Source of the DNA: JACCXG01 sp963717745
GTDB taxonomy: Bacteria; Acidobacteriota; Vicinamibacteria; Vicinamibacterales; 2-12-FULL-66-21
Direction of reading: 5' to 3'
Length of the DNA stretch: 64,000 nt
Assembly (NCBI GenBank): GCA_963717745.1
Contig: CAVQXJ010000008.1
Location: forward strand, 372,001-436,000
A program made the translations under genes and the position numbers. This document shows positions 41,273-49,926 of the stretch, piece by piece (within the stretch, counting starts at the first letter, position 1; every line of letters begins with the position of its first letter). The notes below the pieces were generated by a model that worked only from the letters and a program-made list of their open reading frames with translations, ran no database searches and was not told the origin of the DNA.

Positions 41273-42852
41273 TGTTGCTCCTCCACCCGCTCATACGGGC
41301 AGATCCACAGCCCCTGCATTGCCGGCTTGCCGCCGGGGCAGAACTCCCGCGCGATCCGGACCGCTTCGTCCTTGTGCTCCTTGACGGTGGTGGAGTATTC
41401 GCGAATCCGCTGGAAATCGTCGGCGGCCACGATGATCCGTTCGTTGGTCATGAACGTGATCAGATACGCGCGCCAGTAATCGCCGAACGCATACTTGATG
41501 CCCCGCGCGTCCAGGTGCTGCACAATCAGGCGCTTCGGATTCTCCGGCTCGTGCCGCACGTACTCGACCAGCAGGCGCGCGGTCGGCACCGCGGTCACCA
41601 GGATCAGGCCGGTGGCCAGTGCCATCCAGAGAGTGCGCAGACGGCCCGGCGGCGTCACGACCAGGAACCACGCCCCCAGACCGGTCAAGCCGACAATCGA
41701 CAACAGCTCGTATCGCAGCGTGAAGTGGTGCAGGCCGCCGCAGCGCCCGACGATGTAGCCGGCCTGAGACAGGAGCGCCACGAGCACCAGATAGGCGCAG
41801 AAGGCGTAGGCGGGTTTCCACCGGCGCTCCCGGACCAGGTGCAGCGCGACGCCGCCGACGGCGATCATCGCCGTGAGTGCCAGCACGATCCAGGCGCCGG
41901 AGAATCCCTGCCGGCTGACACTCTCAACCGAGAGCTCGTTCAGTCCCATCGGCCGGGTGCCGAACAAGACCGGGAAGTGCTCGAGGAACAGGTTGCGCAG
42001 GCCGCGCGGGATCATCGCGGGGTCGGTGCAGAAGCGCTTGGCGAACTCGACCGCGCTTTCGCCCGACTGCATCAGATCGGCGGTGGTGGTACCTGGACCG
42101 GCGGCCGATGAGTAGGACTTCAGGATGTGGACGACCAGCCAGACTTCGACCGCGGTGCGCAGCATCGTCAGACGGCGGCGGATGCCGTCCCGGTTCAGCA
42201 GCTCACCCGAGACGAGCTCGACGGCGAACAGCGCCAGCCCCGCGTAGAGCGTGAACTCCCGCTGGAGGAATCCCAGGCCGAAGAAGAAGCCGCACCAGTT
42301 CGGGCGATACCGGGTCAGCCAGATCAGCGCCGTGTACATGAATGGCGCCACGTTGCCGCCGTTCGGCGCCAGGATCTCCGCGGCCACGCCCGGCGCCGGC
42401 ACCGCGAAGAACATCACCGGCAGCATCGCGACGTAAGGGCGCAGCCCGGCCTCGCGCTCGAGCGTCCGCAGCAGCATCAGCGCGACACCGAGATTGATCA
42501 GCAGCAGCGGAAACTTCAGGGCCGCCACCGAGACGCCGGCAATCAGAAAGACCGGCGCCGCCAGATAGGCTTCGACGCCGAGCATGTAGCTCTGCCCGTA
42601 GAAGAACACCGGGAAGGCGCGGCCCTCGATCAAGTGCTTGGCCATCAGGCCGACGATCGCCTGATCGGAGTCGTAGTAGGACTGCTCCCAGAAAACGAAC
42701 ACCAGGGAGCGCAGCAGCACGACCAGCAGGACGATCGCGGTGGCTATCCAGTGCTCTCGCCACAGAGGCGGCAGCGGGCTAGTCCGCCGTAGCCATGGCC
42801 ATGGCCATGCGCTTGCCCGCCGTGGCCTTGGCGAAGGCGGGAGTTCAGCCAT
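41206..42852 (-). CDS. GT39-like membrane protein with repeat-encoded ends
   Basis: 548 residues, about ten membrane helices (HWIATAIVLLVVLLRSLVFV...). The GT-C acidic motif is in WEQSYYDSDQAIVGLMAKHL. Later TRYRPNWCGFFFGLGFLQRE and a soluble tail PKRLIVQHLDARGIKYAFGD, DYWRAYLITFMTNERIIVAA follow. The final ~25 residues (EEQHQIPSSKLQIPTTPNAQ...) are the translation of repeat A copy 4. The first ~20 (SPRPRRASAWPWPWLRR) are encoded by repeat H, so the native start may be further in, near LWREHW. The assigned ATG start is therefore uncertain. Confidence 0.75.
   Translation of the reverse strand: MAELPPSPRPRRASAWPWPWLRRTSPLPPLWREHWIATAIVLLVVLLRSLVFVFWEQSYYDSDQAIVGLMAKHLIEGRAFPVFFYGQSYMLGVEAYLAAPVFLIAGVSVAALKFPLLLINLGVALMLLRTLEREAGLRPYVAMLPVMFFAVPAPGVAAEILAPNGGNVAPFMYTALIWLTRYRPNWCGFFFGLGFLQREFTLYAGLALFAVELVSGELLNRDGIRRRLTMLRTAVEVWLVVHILKSYSSAAGPGTTTADLMQSGESAVEFAKRFCTDPAMIPRGLRNLFLEHFPVLFGTRPMGLNELSVESVSRQGFSGAWIVLALTAMIAVGGVALHLVRERRWKPAYAFCAYLVLVALLSQAGYIVGRCGGLHHFTLRYELLSIVGLTGLGAWFLVVTPPGRLRTLWMALATGLILVTAVPTARLLVEYVRHEPENPKRLIVQHLDARGIKYAFGDYWRAYLITFMTNERIIVAADDFQRIREYSTTVKEHKDEAVRIAREFCPGGKPAMQGLWICPYERVEEQHQIPSSKLQIPTTPNAQAPSGR
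42788..42842. repeat. Repeat family H: GCCCGCC...GGCGGG hairpin with triple GCCATG
   Basis: Three tandem GCCATG units precede CTTGCCCGCCGTGGCCTTGG and CGAAGGCGGGA, a hairpin with GCCCGCC/GGCGGG arms. A variant of the same element lies at 51559-51604. It overlaps the assigned N-terminus of the minus-strand membrane protein. Confidence 0.6.
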
Positions 42853-42905
42853 GCGGGGATTTATCAGGCATGCGTGGATTTATCATACTGTTACGGGCGA
42901 GGCCT

Positions 42906-43646
42906 ATGATTCCACGCGCGCAGGACCAGCTCTTCGACCGGCGCTCGTCTGCGCGTGAGAAATACACGCAACTGGTCGTCGGACGCTCCGGATGGGCCGC
43001 GCTCATCAAGCACGAGCTCATCACGCTGGCGTCGCAGGGGGTCCCCGGGGCGCTCGGGCTCGCGTTGCGCCAGCGGCTGTATCCGGCGCTGCTCGGCAGC
43101 TGCGGCCGCGGCGTCGTCTTCGGACAGAACGTGGTGATGCGGCATCCAGGCAAGATTCATATCGGCAACGACGTCGTCGTCGACGACAATTGTCTGCTCG
43201 ACGCCAAGGGCACGACCAACGAGGGGATCAGCATCGGTAACGGCGTTTTCATCGGTCGCAACACCATCCTGTCGTGCAAGGACGGGAACATCCGGCTGGA
43301 GGATGGCGCGAACATCGGCTTCAACTGCGAGCTGTTCTCGGCCAGCCGGGTGCACATCGGCCGCGACACCTTGATCGCCGCCTACTGCTACGTGATCGGC
43401 GGCGACCACGATTTTTCTGACCCCTCGGTCCCGGTGTTGACGCAGGTCCGGCGATCCACCGGCGTCACGATTGGCGACGGCGCCTGGCTGGGCGCGGGAG
43501 CCAAGATCCTCGACGGTGTCACGATCGGCGATCGTGCCGTGATCGGCGCCGGCGCCGTGGTCCGTGAGTCGGTGCCCGCCGGGGCCATCGCGGTCGGCGT
43601 GCCGGCGCGGATCGTCAGTCAGCGCGAACCCGCAGTCACGCCGTGA
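42906..43646 (+). CDS. Hexapeptide-repeat acyltransferase (LbH, WbbJ/CatB-like)
   Basis: 246 residues. A left-handed beta-helix is built from I/V-G-x-x repeats: GVVFGQNVVMRHPGKIHIGN, DVVVDDNCLLDAKG, GISIGNGVFIGRNTILSCKD, TGVTIGDGAWLGAGAKILDG and VTIGDRAVIGAGAVVRESVP. The catalytic His is in IGGDHDFSDP. The ending GAIAVGVPARIVS is classical. It likely O- or N-acetylates a sugar of the surface glycan made by this locus. Coupled to the next gene by GTGA. Confidence 0.92.
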   Translation: MIPRAQDQLFDRRSSAREKYTQLVVGRSGWAALIKHELITLASQGVPGALGLALRQRLYPALLGSCGRGVVFGQNVVMRHPGKIHIGNDVVVDDNCLLDAKGTTNEGISIGNGVFIGRNTILSCKDGNIRLEDGANIGFNCELFSASRVHIGRDTLIAAYCYVIGGDHDFSDPSVPVLTQVRRSTGVTIGDGAWLGAGAKILDGVTIGDRAVIGAGAVVRESVPAGAIAVGVPARIVSQREPAVTP

Positions 43647-44863
43647 GTGCTCCCTCGAACGACACCGGCAAGCTGAACGTCCTGCAGGTCTGCGATCACC
43701 TCGGCTGGGAGGGGTCGCGCATGCACGGCGTGAAGCGGCTGTTCGGGTGGATGATTCCGCGCTTCGACCGCGAGCGCTACACCGTGTCCCTGGTCAGCCT
43801 GCGGAAGAAGGACCTGTCGGAAGAAACGCTCGAGTCGATGGGCATCGACATCACGTATCTGGGCAAGTCGAAGTTCGATCCCACGACGCTGCCGGCGCTG
43901 TTGAAGGTGATTCGACGAAAGAAGATCGACATCCTGCACCTGCACGGGTACGGCGCGACCACGTTCGGCCGAATCGCCGCGGGCATGCGCAGCATCCCGA
44001 CGATTGTGCATGAGCACGCGAACCTGACCGATACGCCCTGGTTCCAGAAGGTCGCCGACGCGATCCTCGAGGCGGAGACCGACATCGCGCTCGCGGTGTC
44101 GGAGAGCACCGCCGACTTCGTCATCAAGGCGCGTCAGATCCCGCACGACAAGGTCAAAGTGGTCTATCTCGGTGTGCCGATGGAGGAGTTCAACCGGACG
44201 CGCAGCGCGGAGGAGATCGCGAGCGCCCGGGCCGAGCTCGGAGTATCGCCAGACGAACTCGCTGATCGGCAGCGTGACCAGGCTGCACGATTCGAAAGGC
44301 AACGACTACCTGGTCGAGGCCGCGCGGCTGGTGGTGGACCAGCGCCCGGCCGCACGGTTCATGGTGTTCGGCGAAGGACCGCTGCGGGACGAGCTCGAAG
44401 CGCAGGCGCGGCAGCTCGGGCTTGGGGGAGCGGTTTCAATTCGCCGGCTTCGCGAGGGACGTCGCCCGGGTGGTCTCGGCGTTCGACATCAGCGTGTTTC
44501 CGTCGCTCTGGGAGGGCACGCCGCTCACGGTCTTCGAGGCGCTGGCGATGGGGAAGGCGATCGTCGCGACCGACGCCGACGGTCTGGTCGACGTGCTGCG
44601 CCACGAGCACGATGCGGTGATCGTCCCGAAGCGCGATGCCGCGGCGCTCGCCGCCGGGATGATCCGGCTGATCGACGAGCCGGGCACCCGCGCGCGCCTC
44701 TCGGAGGCGGCACGCGTCAGCGCCCGCCAGTACAACATCGCGGCGTTCGTCGGCAAGATGGAGCGGCTCTACGATCTGCTCCATCGTGTGTCGCAGGGCG
44801 ACTCATCGCCGCGGCGTGCTGCGGGCGGATCTGTCGTTTCTCACCAGCAAGGTGCCGGCATGA
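43643..44863 (+). CDS. Family 4 glycosyltransferase (three frame breaks as assembled)
   Basis: GT-B enzyme. Start GTG 43643: LNVLQVCDHLGWEGSRMHGV, IDILHLHGYGATTFGRIAAG, PTIVHEHANLTDTPWFQKVA and KVKVVYLGVPMEEF are in the first frame. A break near 44262 leads to LIGSVTRLHDSKGNDYLVEA and RFMVFGEGPLRDELEAQARQ. A second near 44425 gives FQFAGFARDVARVVSAFDIS and the donor-site FPSLWEGTPLTVFEALAMGK (E-x7-E). A third near 44808 restores RADLSFLTSKVPA with a stop at 44861-44863, which gives the usual ATGA overlap to the next gene. All segments are collinear with the family. Confidence 0.85.
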
Positions 44864-46778
44864 CGCAAGAGGTGGCAACCGCGTCGGCGCCGGCGGTGAC
44901 GCGATCGTTCACGCCTGGCCTGATCCTCGCCGGGGCGGTGCTCGCCGTCTACGGCAGCCTGGCCGTCTCGATCGATTTTCCCCGCACCGCCAACGGCATC
45001 CACAGCGACGAAGCCACCTACTACATGATGGGGCACAGCCTCGCTGAAGACGGCGACCTGACCTATCGCAAGGAAGACCTGGTGCGGGTGTGGCGCGAGT
45101 TCCCGTCGGGACCGTCCGGCCTCTTCCTCAAGAGGGGCACCGACATCCTCGACGGCGGGCTGATGCGCCGTCCGCCGTTCGTCTGGCTGCGCACCCAGAA
45201 CGATCCGGATCCGAGCCGCTTTTTCTACGGCAAGTCGTTCGCCTACCCGTTGGCCGCGGCGCCGTTCGTGAAGGTGTTCGGCACCAACGGCTTCCTGGTC
45301 CTGCACGCGCTGCTGATGTCGCTGGTGGTGTGGTGCAGCTTCCTGTTCCTGCACGCGCGCATGCCCGCGTCAACGGCGGCGTCACTGGCCGGCGCCTTCA
45401 CGCTGGTCAGCATCGTGCCGGTCTACTTCGTGTGGATCGAGCCCGATCTCTTCAACTTCGCGCTGGGCCTGCTCGCCTATTTCTGCTGGCTGTACAAGGA
45501 AGTCGCGCCGCCCGAGCACGTCACGCGCCGGTTGCGCTGGCTGATGACGGGACGGAGCGATCTGGTGGCGGCGATTCTCCTCGGCATAGCCACGTTCTCG
45601 AAGCCGTGGAGCGCGCTGCTGTTTCCGCCGCTGGTGTTGTGGCTGCTGTATCGCCGCCGGCTCGGGCACGCCATTGCCACCAGCCTGGTATTTCTCGCGG
45701 TCACGGTCGGATTCTTTGCGGCGAACATGGCGATCTCCGGCGACTGGAACTATCAGGGGGGAGGCGCCAATCGCCGCCAGTTCTACTGGGAGTTTCCTTT
45801 CCTGACCGAGAACTCCGGGTTCGGGGTCGGCGCGGAGAGGGCCCGAGACGAGGCGCTCGGGCACATCATCTTCAACAGGTCGGTGTTCTGGCAGAACCTG
45901 ACTCACAACCTGGCGTACTTCTTCGTCGGCCGTTTCGCCGGCCTGGTGCCGTATTTCTTCCCGGCGGTGTTCGCGCTGCTCGCTTTTCTCGCGGCGCCGC
46001 GGCGGCGGCCGCTTGTGGCAGTACTTCGTGCTCGCCGCCGCGGTGGGCCAGATCCTCACGTTCATCATCGCCGTGCCGTACACGTGGAACGGCGGCGGTG
46101 GATCGGTGGGCAACCGCTACTTCATGGGCGCGTACGGCGCGTTCCTGTTCCTGATTCCGCCGATCACGCGGCCGCTCGTAGCGATGGTGCCGTGGGTGGT
46201 CGGCGCCCTGTTCACCGCACCGCTGGTTTTGAACCCGTTCGCGACGTCGAGCCAGCCCGGCAATCACACGAAGGCCGGGCCGTTCCGCTGGCTGCCGCCG
46301 GAGCTGACCCTGATTTACAACTGGCCGATCAACACCCAGCGCGATCGGGTGATGCTCTGGTTCGGGGACAATCCGCCCGAGCGCCGCGACCCCGGATTCC
46401 AGATCTATTTCCTCGACGACAACGCCCGTCGCGAGGCGGACAAGAGCTTCTGGGTGCGCGGGCGAGTCGAAAGCCGAGTTCCTGATCAAGACCGATCGGC
46501 CGATGAAGCAGCTGGTGTTGACGCTGTCCGCCGGACCTGAGCCGGTCTCGTCGGTCGCCCGCCTGGCGGGTCAGACCTGGCGCGTCTCGCTGCAGCCCGG
46601 CGAGTCTCAGCAGTTCGCCTTCGAGCTGCCCGAGAACTTCTGGTATGAGGGCCAGTGGCCGGTCTGGATCGCCTCGATCACCGCTGACCGCGGCTTCGTG
46701 CCGCTGTTCGTCGAGCCGTCGTCCACCGACACGGCGTACCTGGGCGTCCGCGCCAAGCCGATCATGATCGAAAAATGA
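44860..46778 (+). CDS. GT39/PMT-like membrane glycosyltransferase (two frame breaks as assembled)
   Basis: Begins MTQEVATASAPAVTRSFTPG. The first loop has FPRTANGIHSDEATYYMMGH with the Asp-Glu pair of GT-C enzymes, then about ten helices (VVWCSFLFLHARMPASTAAS, SLVFLAVTVGFFAANMAISG). The frame breaks near 46010 into QYFVLAAAVGQILTFIIAVP and near 46475 into a beta-rich C-terminal end, QLVLTLSAGPEPVSSVARLA...YLGVRAKPIMIEK. ATGA overlaps on both sides. Probably adds a sugar from a polyprenyl-phosphate donor at the periplasmic face. Confidence 0.82.
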
Positions 46779-47855
46779 AGCGCATCGCCGTCGTCACGTC
46801 GAGTCCGCCGCTCGCCGAGGGCGGCCACATGGTGATCGCGCGGGCGCTGACCGCGGCGCTGCGCGACGCCGGCCATCAGGCCGACATCATCGTGACGCCG
46901 CAGAACCGCTTTGGACGGCAGGCGCAGTGCCTATCTGGCCACCTGGCTCACCGACGTCGGCCTGACCGACCAGGGGCCGGTCGATCAGGTGATCAGTCTC
47001 AGGTTCCCCAGCTACGCGATCCGGCATCCGCATCACGTCTGCTGGTTGAACCACACGATGCGCGAGTACTACGACCTCTGGGACCAGTTCAGCGCGCCGT
47101 TGAGCCGGGGCGGCCGCATCAAGGAGCGGGTGCGGCGCGGGCTGATCCATGGCGCCGATCGCTTCCTTCTCACCCGGAATGTCTCGAAGCTGTTCGTGCA
47201 GTCCGAGACGATCCGGACACGGCTGGCGATGTGGCCCGAGCTGCGCGCCACGGTGCTCTATCCTCCGGCGCCGCACCGGCCGTATCACTGCGATCGCTAC
47301 GGCGACTTCGTGTTCATGGTGTCGCGGCTGACTCCCCTCAAGCGGGCCGACCTGCTGATTCGCGCGCTGGCCACGCCGGATGGGCAGGGCATCAAGGCCA
47401 TCATTGCCGGCGACGGCGAAGAACGATCGCGGCTGACCGCGCTCGTCGCCGAGTTGGACCTCGTCGATCGCGTCCGGCTGGTGGGTGCGGTGTCGCAGCC
47501 CGAGCTGCTGGACTATTTCGCGAACTGCCGCGCCGTCTGCTTCCCGCCCCGTCAGGAGGACTACGGGTTCGTGACCGTCGAAGCCTTCGCCTCCCGCAAG
47601 GCGGTGGTCACGTGCACCGACAGCGGCGGGCCGGCGGAACTGGTCGAGGACGGAGTCCGGGGATTCGTCGCCGCGCCAACGCCGCCGGCGCTCGCGGCCG
47701 CGCTGCGCCGGCTGATGGACGACCGCACGCTCGCGGAAACACTCGGCCGCCGCGCGTTCGAAATGGCGCGCACCATCACGTGGCCGGACACCGTCGCCGT
47801 GCTGCTCGGCGAGAAGGTGTCAGTTCCTAGCTGTCAGTTTCCAGTTTCCAGCTGA
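46775..47855 (+). CDS. Family 4 glycosyltransferase (one frame break; repeat-derived C-terminus)
   Basis: Start ATG overlaps the previous stop. RIAVVTSSPPLAEGGHMVIA and GHQADIIVTPQNRFG, then a frame break near 46918 into SAYLATWLTDVGLTDQGPVD. The C-terminal donor domain shows YGDFVFMVSRLTPLKRADLL, IKAIIAGDGEERSRLTALVA and FPPRQEDYGFVTVEAFASRK (E-x7-E). The last dozen residues VSVPSCQFPVSS are encoded by the word repeat at 47818-47900 and are probably not native. It closes the glycan operon that began at 42906. Confidence 0.85.
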
Positions 47856-47900
47856 GCACGATCGTCTTCTGACGACTGGCAACCGGCAACTGAACGCGAG
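47818..47900. repeat. Repeat family I: CTGTCAGTTTCCAGTTTCCAG / GGCAACTG words
   Basis: Tandem AGTTTCCAG-type words (47818-47855) are followed by CTGACGACTGGCAACCGGCA-type words. It is low-complexity and built from overlapping 8-9-mers like the other families, but present once in this window. It overlaps the glycosyltransferase 3' end. Confidence 0.5.
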
Positions 47901-47943
47901 CCGCCTCCGTTGCTCCGGCGGCGTACAGATAGCGACCGACGTC

Positions 47944-48792
47944 ATGAGCTACACCTCGCCGCTGGAAGCCCGGATCGCAAAGAAAGTCACGAAAGCCATC
48001 GTCGATTACAACCTGATCGAGGACGGCGATCGGGTCATGGTCGGGCTCTCGGGCGGCAAGGACAGCTGGGCGCTGCTGCAGATGCTCGACGTGCTCCGGC
48101 AGCGCGCCCCGATCACGTTCTCGCTGATCGGCGTCACCGTCGACTCCGGGTACGACGGGTTTCGCCACGACCTGATCGCGAGCACCTGCGAGGCGCGCGG
48201 CTGGGAATATCGCATCGTCCACACCGAGATCGGCGAGGTGATGGACGACATCCTCGGCGACGCGACCCCTTGTTCGCTGTGCGCGCGGCTGCGTCGAGGC
48301 GTGCTCTACCGGCTGGCGACCGAAGTCGGGGCGACCAAGATCGCGCTCGGGCATCACCTCGACGATTTCGTCGAAACGCTGCTGCTGAACCTGTTCTTCG
48401 CGGGAGCGCTCAAGGCGATGCCGGCCCGGCTCGTCTCCGACAACCGCGAGCACGTGGTCATTCGCCCGCTGGTCGCCGTCACCGAATCGGAGGCCCGGCA
48501 ATACGCGAAGGAACGCGCGCTGCCGATCATCGGTTGCTGCTGCCCGGCCTGCGGAGATCTGAGCCTGCAGCGGCAGCGGATCAAGCGGCTGATCGCGGAG
48601 CTCGAAGTCGAGCATCCCGAGGTCAAGAACTCGATGATCAAGGCGCTCGCCAACGTGGGCCCGCGGCACCTGCTCGACCGGCGCCTCAATCCGCTGCCCG
48701 GGCTCAGGGAGGCGGCGCTCGCCGCCGATCTGAAGAGGGAGGAATCGGCCGGGGCGAACGCGGCCGTGCCGCTGCCGCTAGTGCGGCGTTAA
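47944..48792 (+). CDS. ttcA: tRNA-cytidine(32) 2-sulfurtransferase TtcA
   Basis: 282-residue PP-loop ATPase that thiolates C32 of tRNA using an iron-sulfur cluster. PP-loop VMVGLSGGKDSWALLQMLDV (SGGKDS at 36-41), Cys110-x2-Cys113 in TPCSLCARLRRGVLYRLATE, LGHHLDDFVETLLLNLFFAG, and a Cys-rich IIGCCCPACGDLS at 198-203. The order and spacing match TtcA rather than TilS. The C-terminus is family-typical (LNPLPGLREAALAADLKREE). Confidence 0.92.
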   Translation: MSYTSPLEARIAKKVTKAIVDYNLIEDGDRVMVGLSGGKDSWALLQMLDVLRQRAPITFSLIGVTVDSGYDGFRHDLIASTCEARGWEYRIVHTEIGEVMDDILGDATPCSLCARLRRGVLYRLATEVGATKIALGHHLDDFVETLLLNLFFAGALKAMPARLVSDNREHVVIRPLVAVTESEARQYAKERALPIIGCCCPACGDLSLQRQRIKRLIAELEVEHPEVKNSMIKALANVGPRHLLDRRLNPLPGLREAALAADLKREESAGANAAVPLPLVRR

Positions 48793-48859
48793 GATGCGCG
48801 CGGTGTGCAGCGCGTGCGCCGCGCGAAGGTCGTGATCGATCAAGGGAGCTTCCATTTCG

Positions 48860-49708
48860 ATGAAAAGAAGGCTGGCGTTCGTTTCAATGATGGCGGTGCT
48901 GATGGCCGTGCCGGCCGCAGCGCAGCAGCGTCCCCTCGTCACTGAAGATCCGGAAACGATCGGCTCCGGCAACGTGCTGCTCGAAGCCGGGTTCGATCTG
49001 CAGAAGGAGATCTTCTATCCGGTGTCCGGCCTGCAGGGTGACCTGCTCCGCGTGCCGGTGCTCGGATTGAGCTTCGGCCTCAGCTCCATTGCCGAACTGC
49101 AGATCGACGGCGGGCTCTACAACCGCCTGCACGTCACCGAGCGGGTCGGCGGCCCGCTCTCCTCGATGCTCGACTTCACCGGCGACAACACCAGCGACGT
49201 CGAGGACATCGTCGTCGCCACCAAGGTGCGCGTGTTGTCGGAGACCGCGGGCCGCCCGGCCGTCGGTTTGCGGTTCGCGACCAAGCTGCCGAATGCCAGC
49301 AACGAGAACGGCATCGGGCTCGATACCACCGACTTCTACGCGACCGTTCTGATTGGGAAGACCGTGCAGTCGGTGCGGATGGTCGGCAATGCCGGACTCG
49401 GGATCCTGGGGGATCCGACGCGCGGCGATCGCCAGGGCGATGTGCTGGCCTACGGATTCTCGGTCGCGCGCGCAGTACGGCAAGGCGTCGAGGTGGTCGG
49501 CGAGATCAACGGCCGCTACCAGCCCACCGACGACGAAGGGACGCCGCCGGGCACCGACAGCCGCGCCGCTATGCGCGTCGGCGCGCGCTTCACGCACCGC
49601 ACCGTGCGGATCGACGGCGGGATCGTCCTCGGACTGACCAGCCGCGATCCCAGCCTCGGGATCACCGCCGGTGTGACCTGGGTGTTCCGGGGGTTCAGCG
49701 TGCCGTAG
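48860..49708 (+). CDS. Outer-membrane beta-barrel protein, MetA-pathway/transporter-like
   Basis: 282 residues. Signal FVSMMAVLMAVPAAAQQ, then RPLVTEDPETIGSGNVLLEA, a start typical of 'transporter'/phenol-degradation-MetA-like barrels, and repeated strands LSFGLSSIAELQIDGGLYNR, DIVVATKVRVLSETAGRPAV, VGLRFATKLPNASNENGIGL, FYATVLIGKTVQSVRMVGNA, ending in GVTWVFRGFSVP. Substrate unknown. Confidence 0.8.
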   Translation: MKRRLAFVSMMAVLMAVPAAAQQRPLVTEDPETIGSGNVLLEAGFDLQKEIFYPVSGLQGDLLRVPVLGLSFGLSSIAELQIDGGLYNRLHVTERVGGPLSSMLDFTGDNTSDVEDIVVATKVRVLSETAGRPAVGLRFATKLPNASNENGIGLDTTDFYATVLIGKTVQSVRMVGNAGLGILGDPTRGDRQGDVLAYGFSVARAVRQGVEVVGEINGRYQPTDDEGTPPGTDSRAAMRVGARFTHRTVRIDGGIVLGLTSRDPSLGITAGVTWVFRGFSVP

Positions 49709-49747
49709 TGGGCAGGGCCCCACGACAGCCGCTGCCTAGGAGCAGAC

Positions 49748-49897
49748 GGAGGCCATCGAGCTACCGGATCTCAAAAACGGAGCAACGAAGCAAACGGAGA
49801 GAACGGAGAATACAAAGTTTTTCGAAAAGACTTCTTTTCCGTTTTCTTCGTTGCCTCCGTTGCTCCGTTTTGAGATCCGGTACCTCGATTGCCTCCG
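49748..49897. repeat. Repeat family D: 150-bp near-perfect inverted repeat
   Basis: Arms of about 60 bp: left GGAGGCCATCGAGCTACCGG then ATCTCAAAAACGGAGCAACG; right is its near reverse complement ending CGGTACCTCGATTGCCTCC. The centre is AT-rich (ACAAAGTTTTTCGAAAAGAC). It lies between converging genes. A partial copy is at 699-800. Confidence 0.92.
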
Positions 49898-49926
49898 TGC
49901 GCTCCTGCAAGCGGCTGTCGCTCGAA

